This document shows positions 8,728 to 18,071 of a stretch of 64,000 nt of DNA, piece after piece (the first letter of the stretch is position 1; each line of letters opens with the position of its first letter). The position numbers and the translations under genes were made by a program. The DNA is from Planctomycetota bacterium (GTDB lineage: Bacteria; Planctomycetota; UBA1135; GCA-002686595). Location of the stretch: positions 310,001-374,000 of the forward strand of contig JACKHV010000002.1 in the NCBI GenBank assembly GCA_020638835.1, read 5' to 3'. The notes beneath the pieces were generated by a model. The model did no database searches, was not told the DNA's origin, and saw nothing but the letters and a program-made list of their open reading frames with translations.

Positions 8728-8783
8728 GAGGCGAAGAGGCGGCGGGAATCCCGAATCAGCGGGAGGAGCTGAGCCCGGGCTCA

Positions 8784-8795
8784 CCTAAACTTAGG
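8784..8795. promoter_or_regulatory. Short perfect inverted repeat between nudix gene and dxr
   Basis: CCTAA-AC-TTAGG is a 5-bp inverted repeat in one of the few AT-containing patches of the divergent intergenic region, about 45 bp before the dxr ATG. It could be an operator or chance. Nothing else supports it. Confidence 0.25.
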
Positions 8796-8840
8796 CTTGC
8801 GTAGAGCATAGAGCAACGCGCCCGGAAGCCGTCCCAGCCC

Positions 8841-9998
8841 ATGAAGTCCCTGCTCCTGATCGGCAGCACCGGTTCGATCGGTACCCAGACCTTGGACGTC
8901 GTCCGCCAGTCGCCGGGCGCGTTCCGCGTCCTCGGCCTCGGCGCGCGCTCTTCCTGGCGCATGCTGCTCGACCAGGTGCGCGAGTTCCTTCCCCCCTTCG
9001 TCGGGATGGTGAACGAGGCTGCGGCGGACGAGCTGGAGCGTGAATTGCCCGCTGGGACCACGCTCTTCCGCGGCCCGGACGCGATGGAGAGGCTGGCGCG
9101 CGAGCTCGACTACCACACCTGTGTCCACGGCGTGGTCGGAGCGGCGGGGGTGCGCCCGTCGCTGGCGGTGCTCGAACGCGGGCTGACCCTCGCCCTCGCG
9201 AACAAGGAATCGCTCGTCGTCGCCGGAGACCTGCTCATGGCGATCGCGCGCGAGCGCGGCGGCGAGATCATCCCGGTCGACTCGGAACACAGCGCGATCC
9301 ACCAGTGTCTGCGCGGCGAGCGTCTCGACCGCGTGCGGCGCATCCTGCTGACGGCCAGCGGCGGCCCGTTCCGCAAGAAGTCCGCGGCGGAGCTCGAGTC
9401 GGTGACGCCGGCCGAAGCCCTCCGCCACCCCAACTGGGAGATGGGCCCGCGCATCACGGTCGGCTCGGCGACCTTGATGAACAAGGCGCTCGAAGTCATC
9501 GAGGTGCACCACCTGTTCGGGCTCGAGCGCGAGCGGATCCAGGTCGTGATCCACCCGCAGTCGATCGTGCACTCGATGGTCGAGTTCGTCGATGGCTCGG
9601 TGATCGCGCAGCTCGGGCCGCCGGACATGCGCCTCCCGATCCACTACGCGCTGTTCGCTCCGGATCGCGCCTCCGCCCCGTGGAGGGGCTTCGACATCGA
9701 CCTGTTCCGGTGCCTCGAGTTCGAGAGTCCCGATCTCGCTCGCTTTCCCGCCCTGGAACTCGGCTTCCGCTGCGTCGAAGAGGGTTCGGACTCAGGCAGC
9801 GTGCTGAACGCGGCCGACGAAGTCACCGTGCAGGCCTTCCTCGACGGCCGCATCGCTTTCCCCGACATACATCGAATCAACCGCGCAGTACTCGACAAGC
9901 GCTCGGGGCACGACGCCTCGCTGGACGACCTCCTCGGCGCCGACCAGCGGGCCCGTGAACTGGCTCGCGAAGACATCGCGGCTCTCGCACGGGCCTGA
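8841..9998 (+). CDS. dxr: 1-deoxy-D-xylulose 5-phosphate reductoisomerase
   Basis: This is the committed step of the MEP isoprenoid pathway: NADPH-dependent conversion of DXP to MEP. The product has 385 residues, normal length. The Rossmann loop GSTGSIG is at 8-14. Further marks are ALANKESLVVAG, the metal and substrate site PVDSEHSAIHQC, LLTASGGPFR, HPNWEMGPRITVGSATLMNK and the HPQSIVHSMVEF segment. It is followed after 33 bp by rseP, the common dxr-rseP order of many bacteria (cdsA is not visible in front). Confidence 0.97.
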   Translation: MKSLLLIGSTGSIGTQTLDVVRQSPGAFRVLGLGARSSWRMLLDQVREFLPPFVGMVNEAAADELERELPAGTTLFRGPDAMERLARELDYHTCVHGVVGAAGVRPSLAVLERGLTLALANKESLVVAGDLLMAIARERGGEIIPVDSEHSAIHQCLRGERLDRVRRILLTASGGPFRKKSAAELESVTPAEALRHPNWEMGPRITVGSATLMNKALEVIEVHHLFGLERERIQVVIHPQSIVHSMVEFVDGSVIAQLGPPDMRLPIHYALFAPDRASAPWRGFDIDLFRCLEFESPDLARFPALELGFRCVEEGSDSGSVLNAADEVTVQAFLDGRIAFPDIHRINRAVLDKRSGHDASLDDLLGADQRARELAREDIAALARA

Positions 9999-10031
9999 GC
10001 GGCCCTCCGCCCCGTCAGACCAGTTCGACGC

Positions 10032-11870
10032 ATGGATCTCCTGAACCTCGCCCGCATCCTCCAAGTCATCTTCGGGGTCGGCCTCGTGATCTTCGTTCAC
10101 GAGCTCGGCCACTTCCTCGCGGCACGTCGCTGCGGCGTCCGCGTCGAAGTCTTCAGCCTCGGCTTCGGACCGCGGCTCCTGTCGTGGACGCGCGGCGCGA
10201 CCACCTACCAGATCGCGGCCGTCCCGCTCGGCGGCTACGTCAAGATGGCCGGCGAGGAACCCGACGGCGAGCCGCGCCCGCCGGCGTCCGACGAGCTGGG
10301 CTCCAAGACGGTCGGGCAGCGCTTCCTGATCTTCGCTGGCGGCGTGATCATGAACGTGGTGTTCGCGGTCGTGGTTTTCCCCCTGATCCTGCTCGCCGGC
10401 GTTCCGTTCGACGAGCCGACGATCGGCGCCACGCTCCCCGGCAGCGTCGCCTGGCAAGCCGGCATCGAACCCGGCACGCGCGTGCACTCGGTCAACGGGC
10501 GTACGACGCGCACCTTCTCGGACATCGGCTCGGCGGTCGCGCTGAGCAGCGACGACACGATCGAGCTGGAGATCCAACGCCCCGGCAGCGACGCGATCGA
10601 ACGCGTGGAGCTCGTGGCGCACTACGACCCCGCGATCGGCGTGCGCCAGCTGGGCGCCGGACCGAGCATCCAGCAGGGCCCCGACGGGACGCCGCTCAGC
10701 GTCGATCCGCGCGGAGTCGCGGCGGAAGCCGGGATGCGGAGCGGTGACAAGCTCGTCTCCGTCGACTCCGACCGACCCGAGTTCCCGCTGCGCGAACAGT
10801 TCCTCGCCGCCGCCGGCGACGGTGCGCCCGTGCGGATCGAGGTCGACCGTGACGGGACTCGCCTGCCGTTCGAGCTCGTTCCGGAACCGGTCGAAGGCGA
10901 GGATCCGAAGCTCGGAGTGGCCCCCCTCGCACGAGGGATCTCCGCGCTGCGCTCCAATCCGCTCGTCGAGTCCACGGGTCTGATGGTCGGAGACGAACTT
11001 CTCGCCATCGGCGATCGGACCTTCCTCGACCTGCGCCTGCTCGACGATCTCCTGCTGGAGGTCGGCGCGCCTCTGCGCCTGCAGGTCCTGCGCGACGGTG
11101 AGACGCTGGAGCTGACGGGACCGACTCTGACGCGGGCCGACGCCATCGAGCTGTCCAAGTCCGTCGCGTTGACGCAGAAGCGCGACGACGCGCTCGTCTT
11201 CGTCGCGAAGGGCAGCGCGGCGGAAGCGGCCGGGATGCGCTCGGGCGACGAGATCGACTCGATCGAAGGAGCCGAAGTCGACGACTTCGAGGGGATCGTC
11301 GAGCAGACGAACGCCGCGATCGCGAAGTCCGCAGTCGTGCGCGTCACCGTCAAGCGCCAAGTCGCGGGCGGCGAGCCCGAGTTCCTCGACCTCGAGGTCG
11401 CCGCGAAACCGCCCGTCGGCTACGACTACGGCATCTCCTTCCTCCCGGCGACCTACGTCTACCAGGAGAAGAATCCCGTGCGCGCCGTGCAGGTCGGCAT
11501 GGTGTTCTGCTGGACCTTCCTGGAGGACACCTGGCGCACGCTGCGCGGCATCGCCGTGCGCGACGTCAGCGGCAAGAACGTCGGCGGCATCATCACGATC
11601 GGCGTCGTCGCCCACGACTTCGCGAATTCGGGCTGGGCCAAGCTGTTCTTCTTCCTCTGCGTGCTCAGCATGAACCTCGCGTTCCTGAACATCCTGCCGG
11701 TCCCGCTGCTCGACGGAGGACACCTGTTCTTCCTTCTGATCGAGAAGCTCAAGGGCTCGCCGGTCTCGGAGCGCGTGATGGGCTACAGCCAGCTCGTCGG
11801 GCTGGTGATGATCTTGTCGCTGTTCGTCTACGTGATGCACAACGACATCCAGCGCTTCATCCTCCGCTAG
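10032..11870 (+). CDS. rseP: RIP metalloprotease RseP/site-2 protease family with four PDZ domains
   Basis: This is an intramembrane zinc protease of the S2P family, which usually cleaves anti-sigma factors after a first periplasmic cut. The zinc motif HELGH is at 23-27 in the first helix and the second motif NILPVPLLDGGH at 553-564. At 612 residues it is longer than the roughly 450 of E. coli RseP. Four PDZ-like segments can be recognised near 129-198, 221-285, 303-362 and 386-456, each with an xxAGxxxGDxxxxV-like core. It lies 33 bp after dxr and 7 bp before the UbiA gene. A possible substrate, the sigma-partner membrane protein at 18072, is in the same window. Confidence 0.93.
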   Translation: MDLLNLARILQVIFGVGLVIFVHELGHFLAARRCGVRVEVFSLGFGPRLLSWTRGATTYQIAAVPLGGYVKMAGEEPDGEPRPPASDELGSKTVGQRFLIFAGGVIMNVVFAVVVFPLILLAGVPFDEPTIGATLPGSVAWQAGIEPGTRVHSVNGRTTRTFSDIGSAVALSSDDTIELEIQRPGSDAIERVELVAHYDPAIGVRQLGAGPSIQQGPDGTPLSVDPRGVAAEAGMRSGDKLVSVDSDRPEFPLREQFLAAAGDGAPVRIEVDRDGTRLPFELVPEPVEGEDPKLGVAPLARGISALRSNPLVESTGLMVGDELLAIGDRTFLDLRLLDDLLLEVGAPLRLQVLRDGETLELTGPTLTRADAIELSKSVALTQKRDDALVFVAKGSAAEAAGMRSGDEIDSIEGAEVDDFEGIVEQTNAAIAKSAVVRVTVKRQVAGGEPEFLDLEVAAKPPVGYDYGISFLPATYVYQEKNPVRAVQVGMVFCWTFLEDTWRTLRGIAVRDVSGKNVGGIITIGVVAHDFANSGWAKLFFFLCVLSMNLAFLNILPVPLLDGGHLFFLLIEKLKGSPVSERVMGYSQLVGLVMILSLFVYVMHNDIQRFILR

Positions 11871-11877
11871 CGCGACG

Positions 11878-12789
11878 TTGAAGCCGGTCCTCGCCTGGGG
11901 GCGGCTCGTCCGCCTCTCCCTCGCCCCTTCTGCCGTCGGCGACGCGTTCGCCGGGATGCTGCTCGGGTGCGGAGGCGTGTTCCCCGGCTTCGCGGACACG
12001 GCGCTGCTCGTCGCGGGATCGTCCTTCGTCTACCACGGCAACCTCGCGCTGAACGACTGGTGCGACCGCGAGCACGACGCGGCGACGCGCCCCGATCGAC
12101 CGATCCCCTCCGGCGCGGTGTCCGAGTCCGCCGCGCTCGCCCTGGCGACGGCGTTGACGCTGCTCGGCGTGCTCTGCGCCGCGCTCGCCGCGCCGTGGGC
12201 CGGCGCTTGGATGGCGGGTGTCGCGCTGCTCGCCGGCCTCTACAACCGTCGCGGACGCGGTCCGCACGCGGGACCTCTGCTGCTGGCGCTCTGCCGCGCG
12301 GGGAACCTCACCACCGGTACGCTCTACGCCTTCGTCGCCGGCTACGAACCCTCCTTCGTGCACTCGGGCCTCGCCGCGCTGCTCTACGGCGGCTACGTCT
12401 ATCAGGTCTCGCGCCTCGGCCGGCTCGAGGACGGTGAGGACGAAGATGTCGACCCGCAGCGCATCGGCGGCTTCCTCTTCTCCGCCGCTGCTCTGCTGCT
12501 CGCGGCGGGCTTCGCGCCGCGCGGAGCCGCGGACCAGGTCGCGCAGTTCCCCGCCGTGCTGCTGGCGAGCGGCGGCGCGGTCGCTTTGATCCGCGAGCCG
12601 TTGCGTTCCGCCGACTGGTCCGCCGCGCGCGTCGGTCGTTGCATGGGGCTCTGCTTGCGACGGCTGCTCTTGTTCACCGCGATCTTCGCGTGGAACACGT
12701 CGACGGTCGCCGGCGCCTGGACCGCCGGAGCGCTGCTGCTGGGCTACCCGCTCGCCTGGTCGCTGCGCCGCTGGTTCCCGCCCAGCTGA
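11878..12789 (+). CDS. UbiA-family prenyltransferase
   Basis: The product has 303 residues with about eight hydrophobic helices, of the membrane aromatic prenyltransferase superfamily. The first Asp-rich motif is NDWCD (59-63), giving the NDxxD that binds Mg-prenyl diphosphate, followed by REHDAATRPDRPIPSG. The second Asp motif is less clear (RLEDGEDEDVDP around 180). The start is a TTG 7 bp after the rseP stop, with no Shine-Dalgarno. Substrate is unknown. EboC-like or quinone/tetrapyrrole-tail enzymes are possible. Its 3' end overlaps the convergent nucleotidyltransferase gene by 46 bp. Confidence 0.8.
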   Translation: MKPVLAWGRLVRLSLAPSAVGDAFAGMLLGCGGVFPGFADTALLVAGSSFVYHGNLALNDWCDREHDAATRPDRPIPSGAVSESAALALATALTLLGVLCAALAAPWAGAWMAGVALLAGLYNRRGRGPHAGPLLLALCRAGNLTTGTLYAFVAGYEPSFVHSGLAALLYGGYVYQVSRLGRLEDGEDEDVDPQRIGGFLFSAAALLLAAGFAPRGAADQVAQFPAVLLASGGAVALIREPLRSADWSAARVGRCMGLCLRRLLLFTAIFAWNTSTVAGAWTAGALLLGYPLAWSLRRWFPPS

Positions 12790-14033
12790 TCCGCGAGCCA
12801 AGCGCGCGCGGCGTCCGCGTCCGTGACGCGTCCTTCGAGTTGTTCGTCCTCGAGGGCGCGCAGCAGCTCACCGAGTCGGGGTCCGCGCTCGACTCCGGCA
12901 TCGAGCAGGTCCTGCGCGCTGAGCAGCGCCGGCGGGTGCAGCGCCTCTTCCGACAGCGCTTCGGACTCCGCTCGCAGCGCGGCGGTGCCCTCGACCGCAC
13001 CGACGCCGCGCGCGCGGAAGAGCGCGAGGGCGTCGAGCCAAGCGGGTTCGCGGTACAGCCGGAGGCGCGCCGCCCGCGACGCGGAGCCCGTCGCCGCCGC
13101 TTCGATCGGACCCTGCAGCCGCCACAGCTCGAGCACGGCGCGCCGCAGCTCCCGGGAGGGTCGGAGCCACTCGAGCGTCGCGATCGCCCGCGCCGCGTCC
13201 GGCGGCGCCACGGCGCTCGGGTCAGGGTCCAGCAGCGCGGCAAGACCCAGCACCGGCGTGAGCACGGAGGTCAGCGCTCCGAGCTGGCGCAGGCGGGCGT
13301 CGCCGAGCTCGCCGTCCAGCCAGCCCGGCAGGCAGCGATCGTGCGCGCCCAGCTCGCGGAGCGCGCGGAACGCCTGGTCGGGCCGTGGCCCGCGGAAGAT
13401 CTTCTCGAACTCGCCGCGCACCCGCTCGGCCGACACGCCGCGCAGGGAGTCGAGCTCCGCACGCGCCGCCTCCAGCGTCTCGGGCTCGGTGCGCAGGTCC
13501 AATCGCGCCGCGAAGCGCACGAGGCGCAGGATGCGCAGACCGTCCTCCCGGAAGCGCTCTCGCGCCTCTCCGACACAGCGCAGCACTCCGGCCTCGAGGT
13601 CCTCGAATCCGCGGACCGGATCGCGGAACTCGTCGGTGAGCGGGTCGAGGTAGAGCGCGTTGCACGTGAAATCTCGGCGCGCCGCGTCTTCCTCTACCGA
13701 TGAACCATAGGTCACCTCGTCCGGGCGTCGGCTGTCCGAGTACCCGTGCTCGGAACGGAAGGTGGTGACTTCTACGCCGAGCCCCTTCCAGATCACGATC
13801 ATCGTGCCGAACGCCTTGCCGACTCCGACCGTCTGCTCGAAGAGCGCTTCGATGCGGTCCGGCACCAAGTCGGTGGCGAGGTCGACCTCGTGCGGGCGAT
13901 GGCCGAGCGCCATGTCGCGCGTCGCGCCTCCGACGATCCAAGCCGAGCCGCCCGCGTCGCGGATGCGCTCGGCGATCCCGCGCGCCGCGTCCCGCAAGAC
14001 CTTGTCCAGTTCGCGCGCGGAAGGTCGCTGCAT
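12744..14033 (-). CDS. CCA-adding enzyme / poly(A) polymerase family nucleotidyltransferase
   Basis: The product has 429 residues from the ATG at 14033; the open frame upstream is antisense to the next gene. The class II nucleotidyltransferase head shows WIVGGATRDMALG (32-44), EVDLATD (49-55), a conserved FGT region and RRDFTCNALYLDP, followed by the neck motif DPVRGFEDLEAGVLRC and the RFREDGLRILRLVRFAARL helix. This fits tRNA CCA end synthesis or RNA 3' tailing; family rules to separate the two cannot be applied here by eye. No HD domain is seen. It is divergent from the gene at 14145. Confidence 0.9.
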   Translation of the reverse strand: MQRPSARELDKVLRDAARGIAERIRDAGGSAWIVGGATRDMALGHRPHEVDLATDLVPDRIEALFEQTVGVGKAFGTMIVIWKGLGVEVTTFRSEHGYSDSRRPDEVTYGSSVEEDAARRDFTCNALYLDPLTDEFRDPVRGFEDLEAGVLRCVGEARERFREDGLRILRLVRFAARLDLRTEPETLEAARAELDSLRGVSAERVRGEFEKIFRGPRPDQAFRALRELGAHDRCLPGWLDGELGDARLRQLGALTSVLTPVLGLAALLDPDPSAVAPPDAARAIATLEWLRPSRELRRAVLELWRLQGPIEAAATGSASRAARLRLYREPAWLDALALFRARGVGAVEGTAALRAESEALSEEALHPPALLSAQDLLDAGVERGPRLGELLRALEDEQLEGRVTDADAARAWLADQLGGNQRRSDQASG

Positions 14034-14144
14034 CGTGTTGAAGCGTAGCACAGCGATCGACAGAATCGACCAGCACACGCGTGCGCGGCTCGCTCGCCGT
14101 CGTCGCGCACACGCCACCCTCGACCTCGAGCCTCTCCGGAGCGC

Positions 14145-14708
14145 ATGACCCGCACCTTCGCATCCGACTCGATCCAGTCCGAGCCTCGCGCCGAGGGCTG
14201 GTTGCAGCGCAAGTTCGCCCCCTACCTGGATCGCGCGACGATCCTGGGCATCCTGCTGCTGGTCGTGCTCGTCACCTTGCCGCGCCTGCGGAGCCTGGCG
14301 ATCCACGAGAACGAGATGGATGCCCTGCGCACGCTCGGCGTGCTGGGCGGCGAAGTCTTCGCCGCGGAGGGCGCGGCGCCGGATCGCCTCGGAGCGCTCT
14401 TCACCGCGGACTCGACCCTCGAACGGCGCCTCGCCGACACGCGCGTGCTCGAGGACGGACGCCGGCTCCTGCGCTACGGCTACCTGTTCGAGCTGGTCGA
14501 GGACCAAGCCGGTCGCGGCGTGCGCGCCTGGCCCGTGGAACACGGCCGGACCGGCCAAGGCGCCTTCTGGCTCGACGCTCGGCGCGGCCTGCACGGCTCG
14601 CCCAACCGCGAGGCGCGCTGGAGCGGCGTCGAGCGTCCTCCGGCGCCGTCCGAGGTGCAGGGCTGGGCCGAGCTCGAGCTGCCCGGCAGTCGGCGCGACG
14701 GGATCTGA
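14145..14708 (+). CDS. Single-pass membrane protein of pseudopilin-like layout
   Basis: The product has 187 residues: about 28 hydrophilic residues, one hydrophobic helix (about 32-46, LGILLLVVLVTLPRL), then a globular region with repeated Gly/Tyr and RAWPVEH and GAFWLDARRGLHGSPN. The arrangement of a long helix followed by a small domain ending with a described date/weight-like loop resembles type II secretion pseudopilins, but no prepilin peptidase site (G-FTLIE) is present, so the relation is only suggestive. It stands alone on the plus strand and ends 7 bp before a convergent gene. Confidence 0.6.
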   Translation: MTRTFASDSIQSEPRAEGWLQRKFAPYLDRATILGILLLVVLVTLPRLRSLAIHENEMDALRTLGVLGGEVFAAEGAAPDRLGALFTADSTLERRLADTRVLEDGRRLLRYGYLFELVEDQAGRGVRAWPVEHGRTGQGAFWLDARRGLHGSPNREARWSGVERPPAPSEVQGWAELELPGSRRDGI

Positions 14709-14715
14709 ACGCGGC

Positions 14716-16392
14716 TCAGCCGTACCAGGTCCAGAGCAAGCACTCGAAGGCGCGTCGCGTTTCGTCGCCTGCGAGGCGCAACGCGGCGCGCTTGAGCAGC
14801 GGCGCGACTTCGCGCGCCGGTCCGAGCTGGACCAACCATTGCGCGGAGACGAGGCGCTCGACCTCCGTGGCGCGTTCGCCCTCGACGAGCCCGACGAGGA
14901 ATCCACGCGCCGTGTCGTCTTGCGCACCGCCCGCGGCTTCGAGCAGGTCCATTCGACGCGCTTCGTCAGGTTCCGTCCCCCACAGCTCCGCGAGGTAGGC
15001 GCGCGCCTTCGGTCCCGCGTTGCCGGCGCTGCGCGCGAGCCAGCGGTGCAGCGGGAGCCCTCCCACGACGCGGCCCTCGTGGCCGGTCTCGATCGCCATC
15101 AACGCCTCGGCGCTGGCGCGCCCCGGGACGAGGCCGAGCGCCTGCAAGCGCGGCTTGATGCGATCGAAGTCGGCGCGGTCGAGCTCGATGCGCTCCAGGA
15201 GAACGTCGCGCGCGCGGTCCGCGAGCCCGGGATTCGCGGACCAGGCGTCGCGCAGCGCCAGGCTGGCGAGCTCGATCTCCGCCAAGGAGCCGGACAGCAG
15301 CGCGAGCGCGCGGTCGGCCGCCAGCGCGTCGCCCGCCGCGAGCAAGGCGGTGAGCGACGCGATGCGCACGTCGTCGTTCTGGTCGTTCAGGGCGACCCGC
15401 AGTGCATCGCGTGCGACGGGACGCTCGGCGATCGGGCCCAGGATCGCGGCGGCGCGCGAGCGCTCGGCCGGGAAGTGGGGCGCCGCGAGGACCTCCGCGG
15501 CCCACTCCTCGCGTCCGATCGCGGAGAGCGTGAGGAGCGCGGCGCTGCGCTCGGCGATGCCGCCCTCGAGCAGCGCGTGTCGCAGCTCGGCGAGGATCAA
15601 GGGATCGCCGCCCGAAGCTTGCAGCGCGAGCAGCTGCGGGCGGAGCGTCGGGCCGAGCTTCGTCGCGTCGACGCCCATGAAGCGACCCGCCGTGCGCTCG
15701 TCGACGTGCTGCAGCGCGAGAGTCAGTCCCAGGTTCCAGAAGCCGGTGTGCTCTCCTGTTTGCATCCAGCTCGCGAGGTCGCGCTGCATGCGCGCCGGGT
15801 CGGCCTGCGCGACCGCGGCGAAGATCACGTCGCGCGTCGTGGTCACGCTCGGGTCGACGGAGCCGAGGAGGTCGAGGAGCAGGTCGTAGTCCTCCGGTCG
15901 CGCGTGTCGATCGAGTCCCTTCGCCGCCGCGACTCGCACGTCCACCGCCGGATGCGTGACGTAACGCATCAGCAGGTCGTGCGCGCCGGGCGCGTCGGAG
16001 AGCCGCAGCGCACCCAGTGCATTGCAGATCGGCGCGACGGCGTAGCGGTCCTCGTTCCAGGCAGCGAGCGCGCTTCCCAGAGGTTCGATCGCGTCCTCGC
16101 CCGCCAGCGCGAGCTCGTGCTTCGCGTGGCGCAGCACGTCGCGTTGTCCGTCGGCGAGGCGCTGCACGAGGACCGGCAGCATCTCGCTCGTGTCGCGGTC
16201 GAAGTGCCCGCGCCCTTCGCAGTTCGCCGAGAGCAGCGCGTAGGTGCGGTCGTCCCGCAGCCAGTCGACGGTCCCGGTGCCTTGTTCCGCGACCCGGCCG
16301 GCCGACGGCGAGGGGGCGGACTCACCGCCGCACGCGGCCGGCACGAGGGCGAGCGCGAGCATGAGGACGCGCTGGGCGCGCGACGGTCGCAT
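14716..16392 (-). CDS. Exported HEAT-repeat protein, possible lipoprotein
   Basis: The product has 558 residues from the ATG at 16392, which has AGGA 9 nt upstream. An ATG at 16410 overlaps the TolC-like stop but has no such site. A signal peptide ends at PAAC (Cys 21), a weak lipobox because Pro replaces Leu at -3. The rest is a helical solenoid with HEAT-like units (for example ALGALRLSDAPGAHDLLMRYVTHPAVDVRVAAAKGL split over two helices). It lies directly after the TolC-like gene and may scaffold or regulate an envelope complex. This is a second HEAT family, with no Gly/Pro linker, unlike the protein at 589. Confidence 0.8.
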   Translation of the reverse strand: MRPSRAQRVLMLALALVPAACGGESAPSPSAGRVAEQGTGTVDWLRDDRTYALLSANCEGRGHFDRDTSEMLPVLVQRLADGQRDVLRHAKHELALAGEDAIEPLGSALAAWNEDRYAVAPICNALGALRLSDAPGAHDLLMRYVTHPAVDVRVAAAKGLDRHARPEDYDLLLDLLGSVDPSVTTTRDVIFAAVAQADPARMQRDLASWMQTGEHTGFWNLGLTLALQHVDERTAGRFMGVDATKLGPTLRPQLLALQASGGDPLILAELRHALLEGGIAERSAALLTLSAIGREEWAAEVLAAPHFPAERSRAAAILGPIAERPVARDALRVALNDQNDDVRIASLTALLAAGDALAADRALALLSGSLAEIELASLALRDAWSANPGLADRARDVLLERIELDRADFDRIKPRLQALGLVPGRASAEALMAIETGHEGRVVGGLPLHRWLARSAGNAGPKARAYLAELWGTEPDEARRMDLLEAAGGAQDDTARGFLVGLVEGERATEVERLVSAQWLVQLGPAREVAPLLKRAALRLAGDETRRAFECLLWTWYG

Positions 16393-16403
16393 CGATCGTG
16401 TTC

Positions 16404-18002
16404 CTACCATGTGCCGTCACCCAGCAAGCCCTGGGCCGCGCGCAGCTGCACGAGGGCTTTCTGGTAGGCGACGCGCGCCGCGCGCTCGCTGAGCGCGGCT
16501 TCCTCGAGCTGGTTCTGGAACTCGAGCAGGCGGAAAGCGGTCGAGATGCCCTCACGGTGGCGCGCGTTCTCGGCCTCGTACTGCCGCAGGCTCGCCTCGA
16601 GGCTGCGCTGGGCCGCCTCGACGGCCTTGGACTGGTAGACGACCTGGCGAACGGCGTCGCGGACTTCACCGGCGACCTGCGACTCCGCTTGGTCGTAGAG
16701 CAGGCGCGACGAGCGCACTTGTGCGCGAGCCGCACGCTCGGCGTTGCGGCGTGTGCGATTGCCGATCGGTGCGACGAAGGCCAGTCCCGCCGTGTAGGTC
16801 GGGTACTCGAAGCCCACGGCTTCCTCGATCGCCTGCGACTGCTCGCCGCTGTAGCCGTTGCCCGACATCGACAGGTTGAGGTCGAGTCCGACGCGCGCGT
16901 CGTTCTTGGCGAAGTCGTAGCGGAGCTCGGCGGACTCGATCGCGAGGCGTTGCTGCTCGAGGATCGGCCGGTGTTCCTTCGCGACGGCGAGCGTCTCCGT
17001 CCAGTCCGGGAGCCCTTCAGCAGTCGCGGACTCCGGCAAATCCGTCTTCGGGACGATGCGCGTCTCCCAGACGTCGGCGTCCGTGCCGGGGAAGAGCACC
17101 TGCTTCATCGCGTCCTCGGCCTCGCGCACGCGCACGTCTGCCAGCAGCAGCGCTTCTTCGCGGCGTGCGACCTGTGCTTGCGCCTCGAGCACCTCTACTT
17201 CAGTGCCGACGCCGACGTCGACGCGGCGTCGTTCGCGCGCCAGCTGTTCGGTCACGAGCTCAAGGCCCTTCTGCGCGACGTCGAGTTCCTCGATCGTGAG
17301 CACGAGGTCCCAGTACGCGTCGCGCACCCGTCGCTCGACGTCCTGCCGGACCTGCCGCTGCCGGTGCAGTTGCTGCAGATAGGTGACGTCTGCCATGCGC
17401 TGCTGCGCCGTGGCGTGTTCCTTGCCGAGTCCGCGCAAGAGCGGCTGCGTGTAGGTGATCGCGAGGACGTCGGTCGTCGCGGGGTTCGCTCGCGCGAACT
17501 GGTTGTTCGTCTCGGTGGTGTTCGAGTCGAGCCCGACGCGGAAGAGACCGCCCCACTCGAGCGGGCGATTCAGTCCGAGTCCCCAGGACGTCGTGTTGAA
17601 GCTCAGGATCTCGGCGCCGGAGAGGTCGGAGTCGCCCTTCTGCTTGCCGTCGACGTACGCTCCCGAGGCGTCGAAGACCCAGTCGAAGGCGCCCCAACTG
17701 CCCATCGCGTCGAAGCGCGCGACGTCGCTCGCCAGCGACTCGACCTGCATGCTGATGTCGTTGACCAGCGCGATCGCGACGGCCGATTGCACGGTCAGAT
17801 CGAGGCTGTGCGTCGACGAGTCGAGGCCGGTGGCGTCCTGCGGCGGGCGCGCTTGTCCGCCGGTCTCTTCCGGCTGGAGGTCACCGCGCGCGGAAGGCGT
17901 CGGCTTCTGAGGAGGCGGCGTCGACTGCGCGCGAGCGACGACCGGTGCGGTCGCGCAGAGCAGCACGGCGACCCACAGGCGCTGGGATCCGAGAGCGTTC
18001 AT
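16404..18002 (-). CDS. TolC-like outer-membrane efflux protein
   Basis: The product has 532 residues: a signal peptide (ALGSQRLWVAVLLCATAPVVARAQ), a proline-rich stretch, then the long alternating coiled-coil and beta segments of the OEP family, seen as two repeats with ALVNDISMQVESLASDVARF early and YDFAKNDARVGLDLNLSMSG later. These proteins form trimeric channels through the outer membrane for type I secretion or RND efflux. No membrane-fusion or pump gene is adjacent. It sits 69 bp after the sigma-partner gene, so expression may depend on the ECF sigma factor. Confidence 0.87.
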   Translation of the reverse strand: MNALGSQRLWVAVLLCATAPVVARAQSTPPPQKPTPSARGDLQPEETGGQARPPQDATGLDSSTHSLDLTVQSAVAIALVNDISMQVESLASDVARFDAMGSWGAFDWVFDASGAYVDGKQKGDSDLSGAEILSFNTTSWGLGLNRPLEWGGLFRVGLDSNTTETNNQFARANPATTDVLAITYTQPLLRGLGKEHATAQQRMADVTYLQQLHRQRQVRQDVERRVRDAYWDLVLTIEELDVAQKGLELVTEQLARERRRVDVGVGTEVEVLEAQAQVARREEALLLADVRVREAEDAMKQVLFPGTDADVWETRIVPKTDLPESATAEGLPDWTETLAVAKEHRPILEQQRLAIESAELRYDFAKNDARVGLDLNLSMSGNGYSGEQSQAIEEAVGFEYPTYTAGLAFVAPIGNRTRRNAERAARAQVRSSRLLYDQAESQVAGEVRDAVRQVVYQSKAVEAAQRSLEASLRQYEAENARHREGISTAFRLLEFQNQLEEAALSERAARVAYQKALVQLRAAQGLLGDGTW

Positions 18003-18071
18003 CGCGCGCAGGATAGGGCAAGCGCGCCTTCCGCACCACGTGCGCGGGAGGATCGGCCCGGAACGCGCGCA

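Noticed and set aside
2920..8788. The 8-mer TTAGGTGA at 2920-2927 and, on the other strand, at 8781-8788
   Set aside because: An 8-mer is expected about once or twice by chance in 64 kb on two strands, and the contexts differ.
9792..11999. A 735-codon minus-strand frame antisense to rseP
   Set aside because: It lies opposite clear dxr and rseP coding sequence and is composed mainly of Asp, Glu, Arg, Ala and Val with no family pattern.
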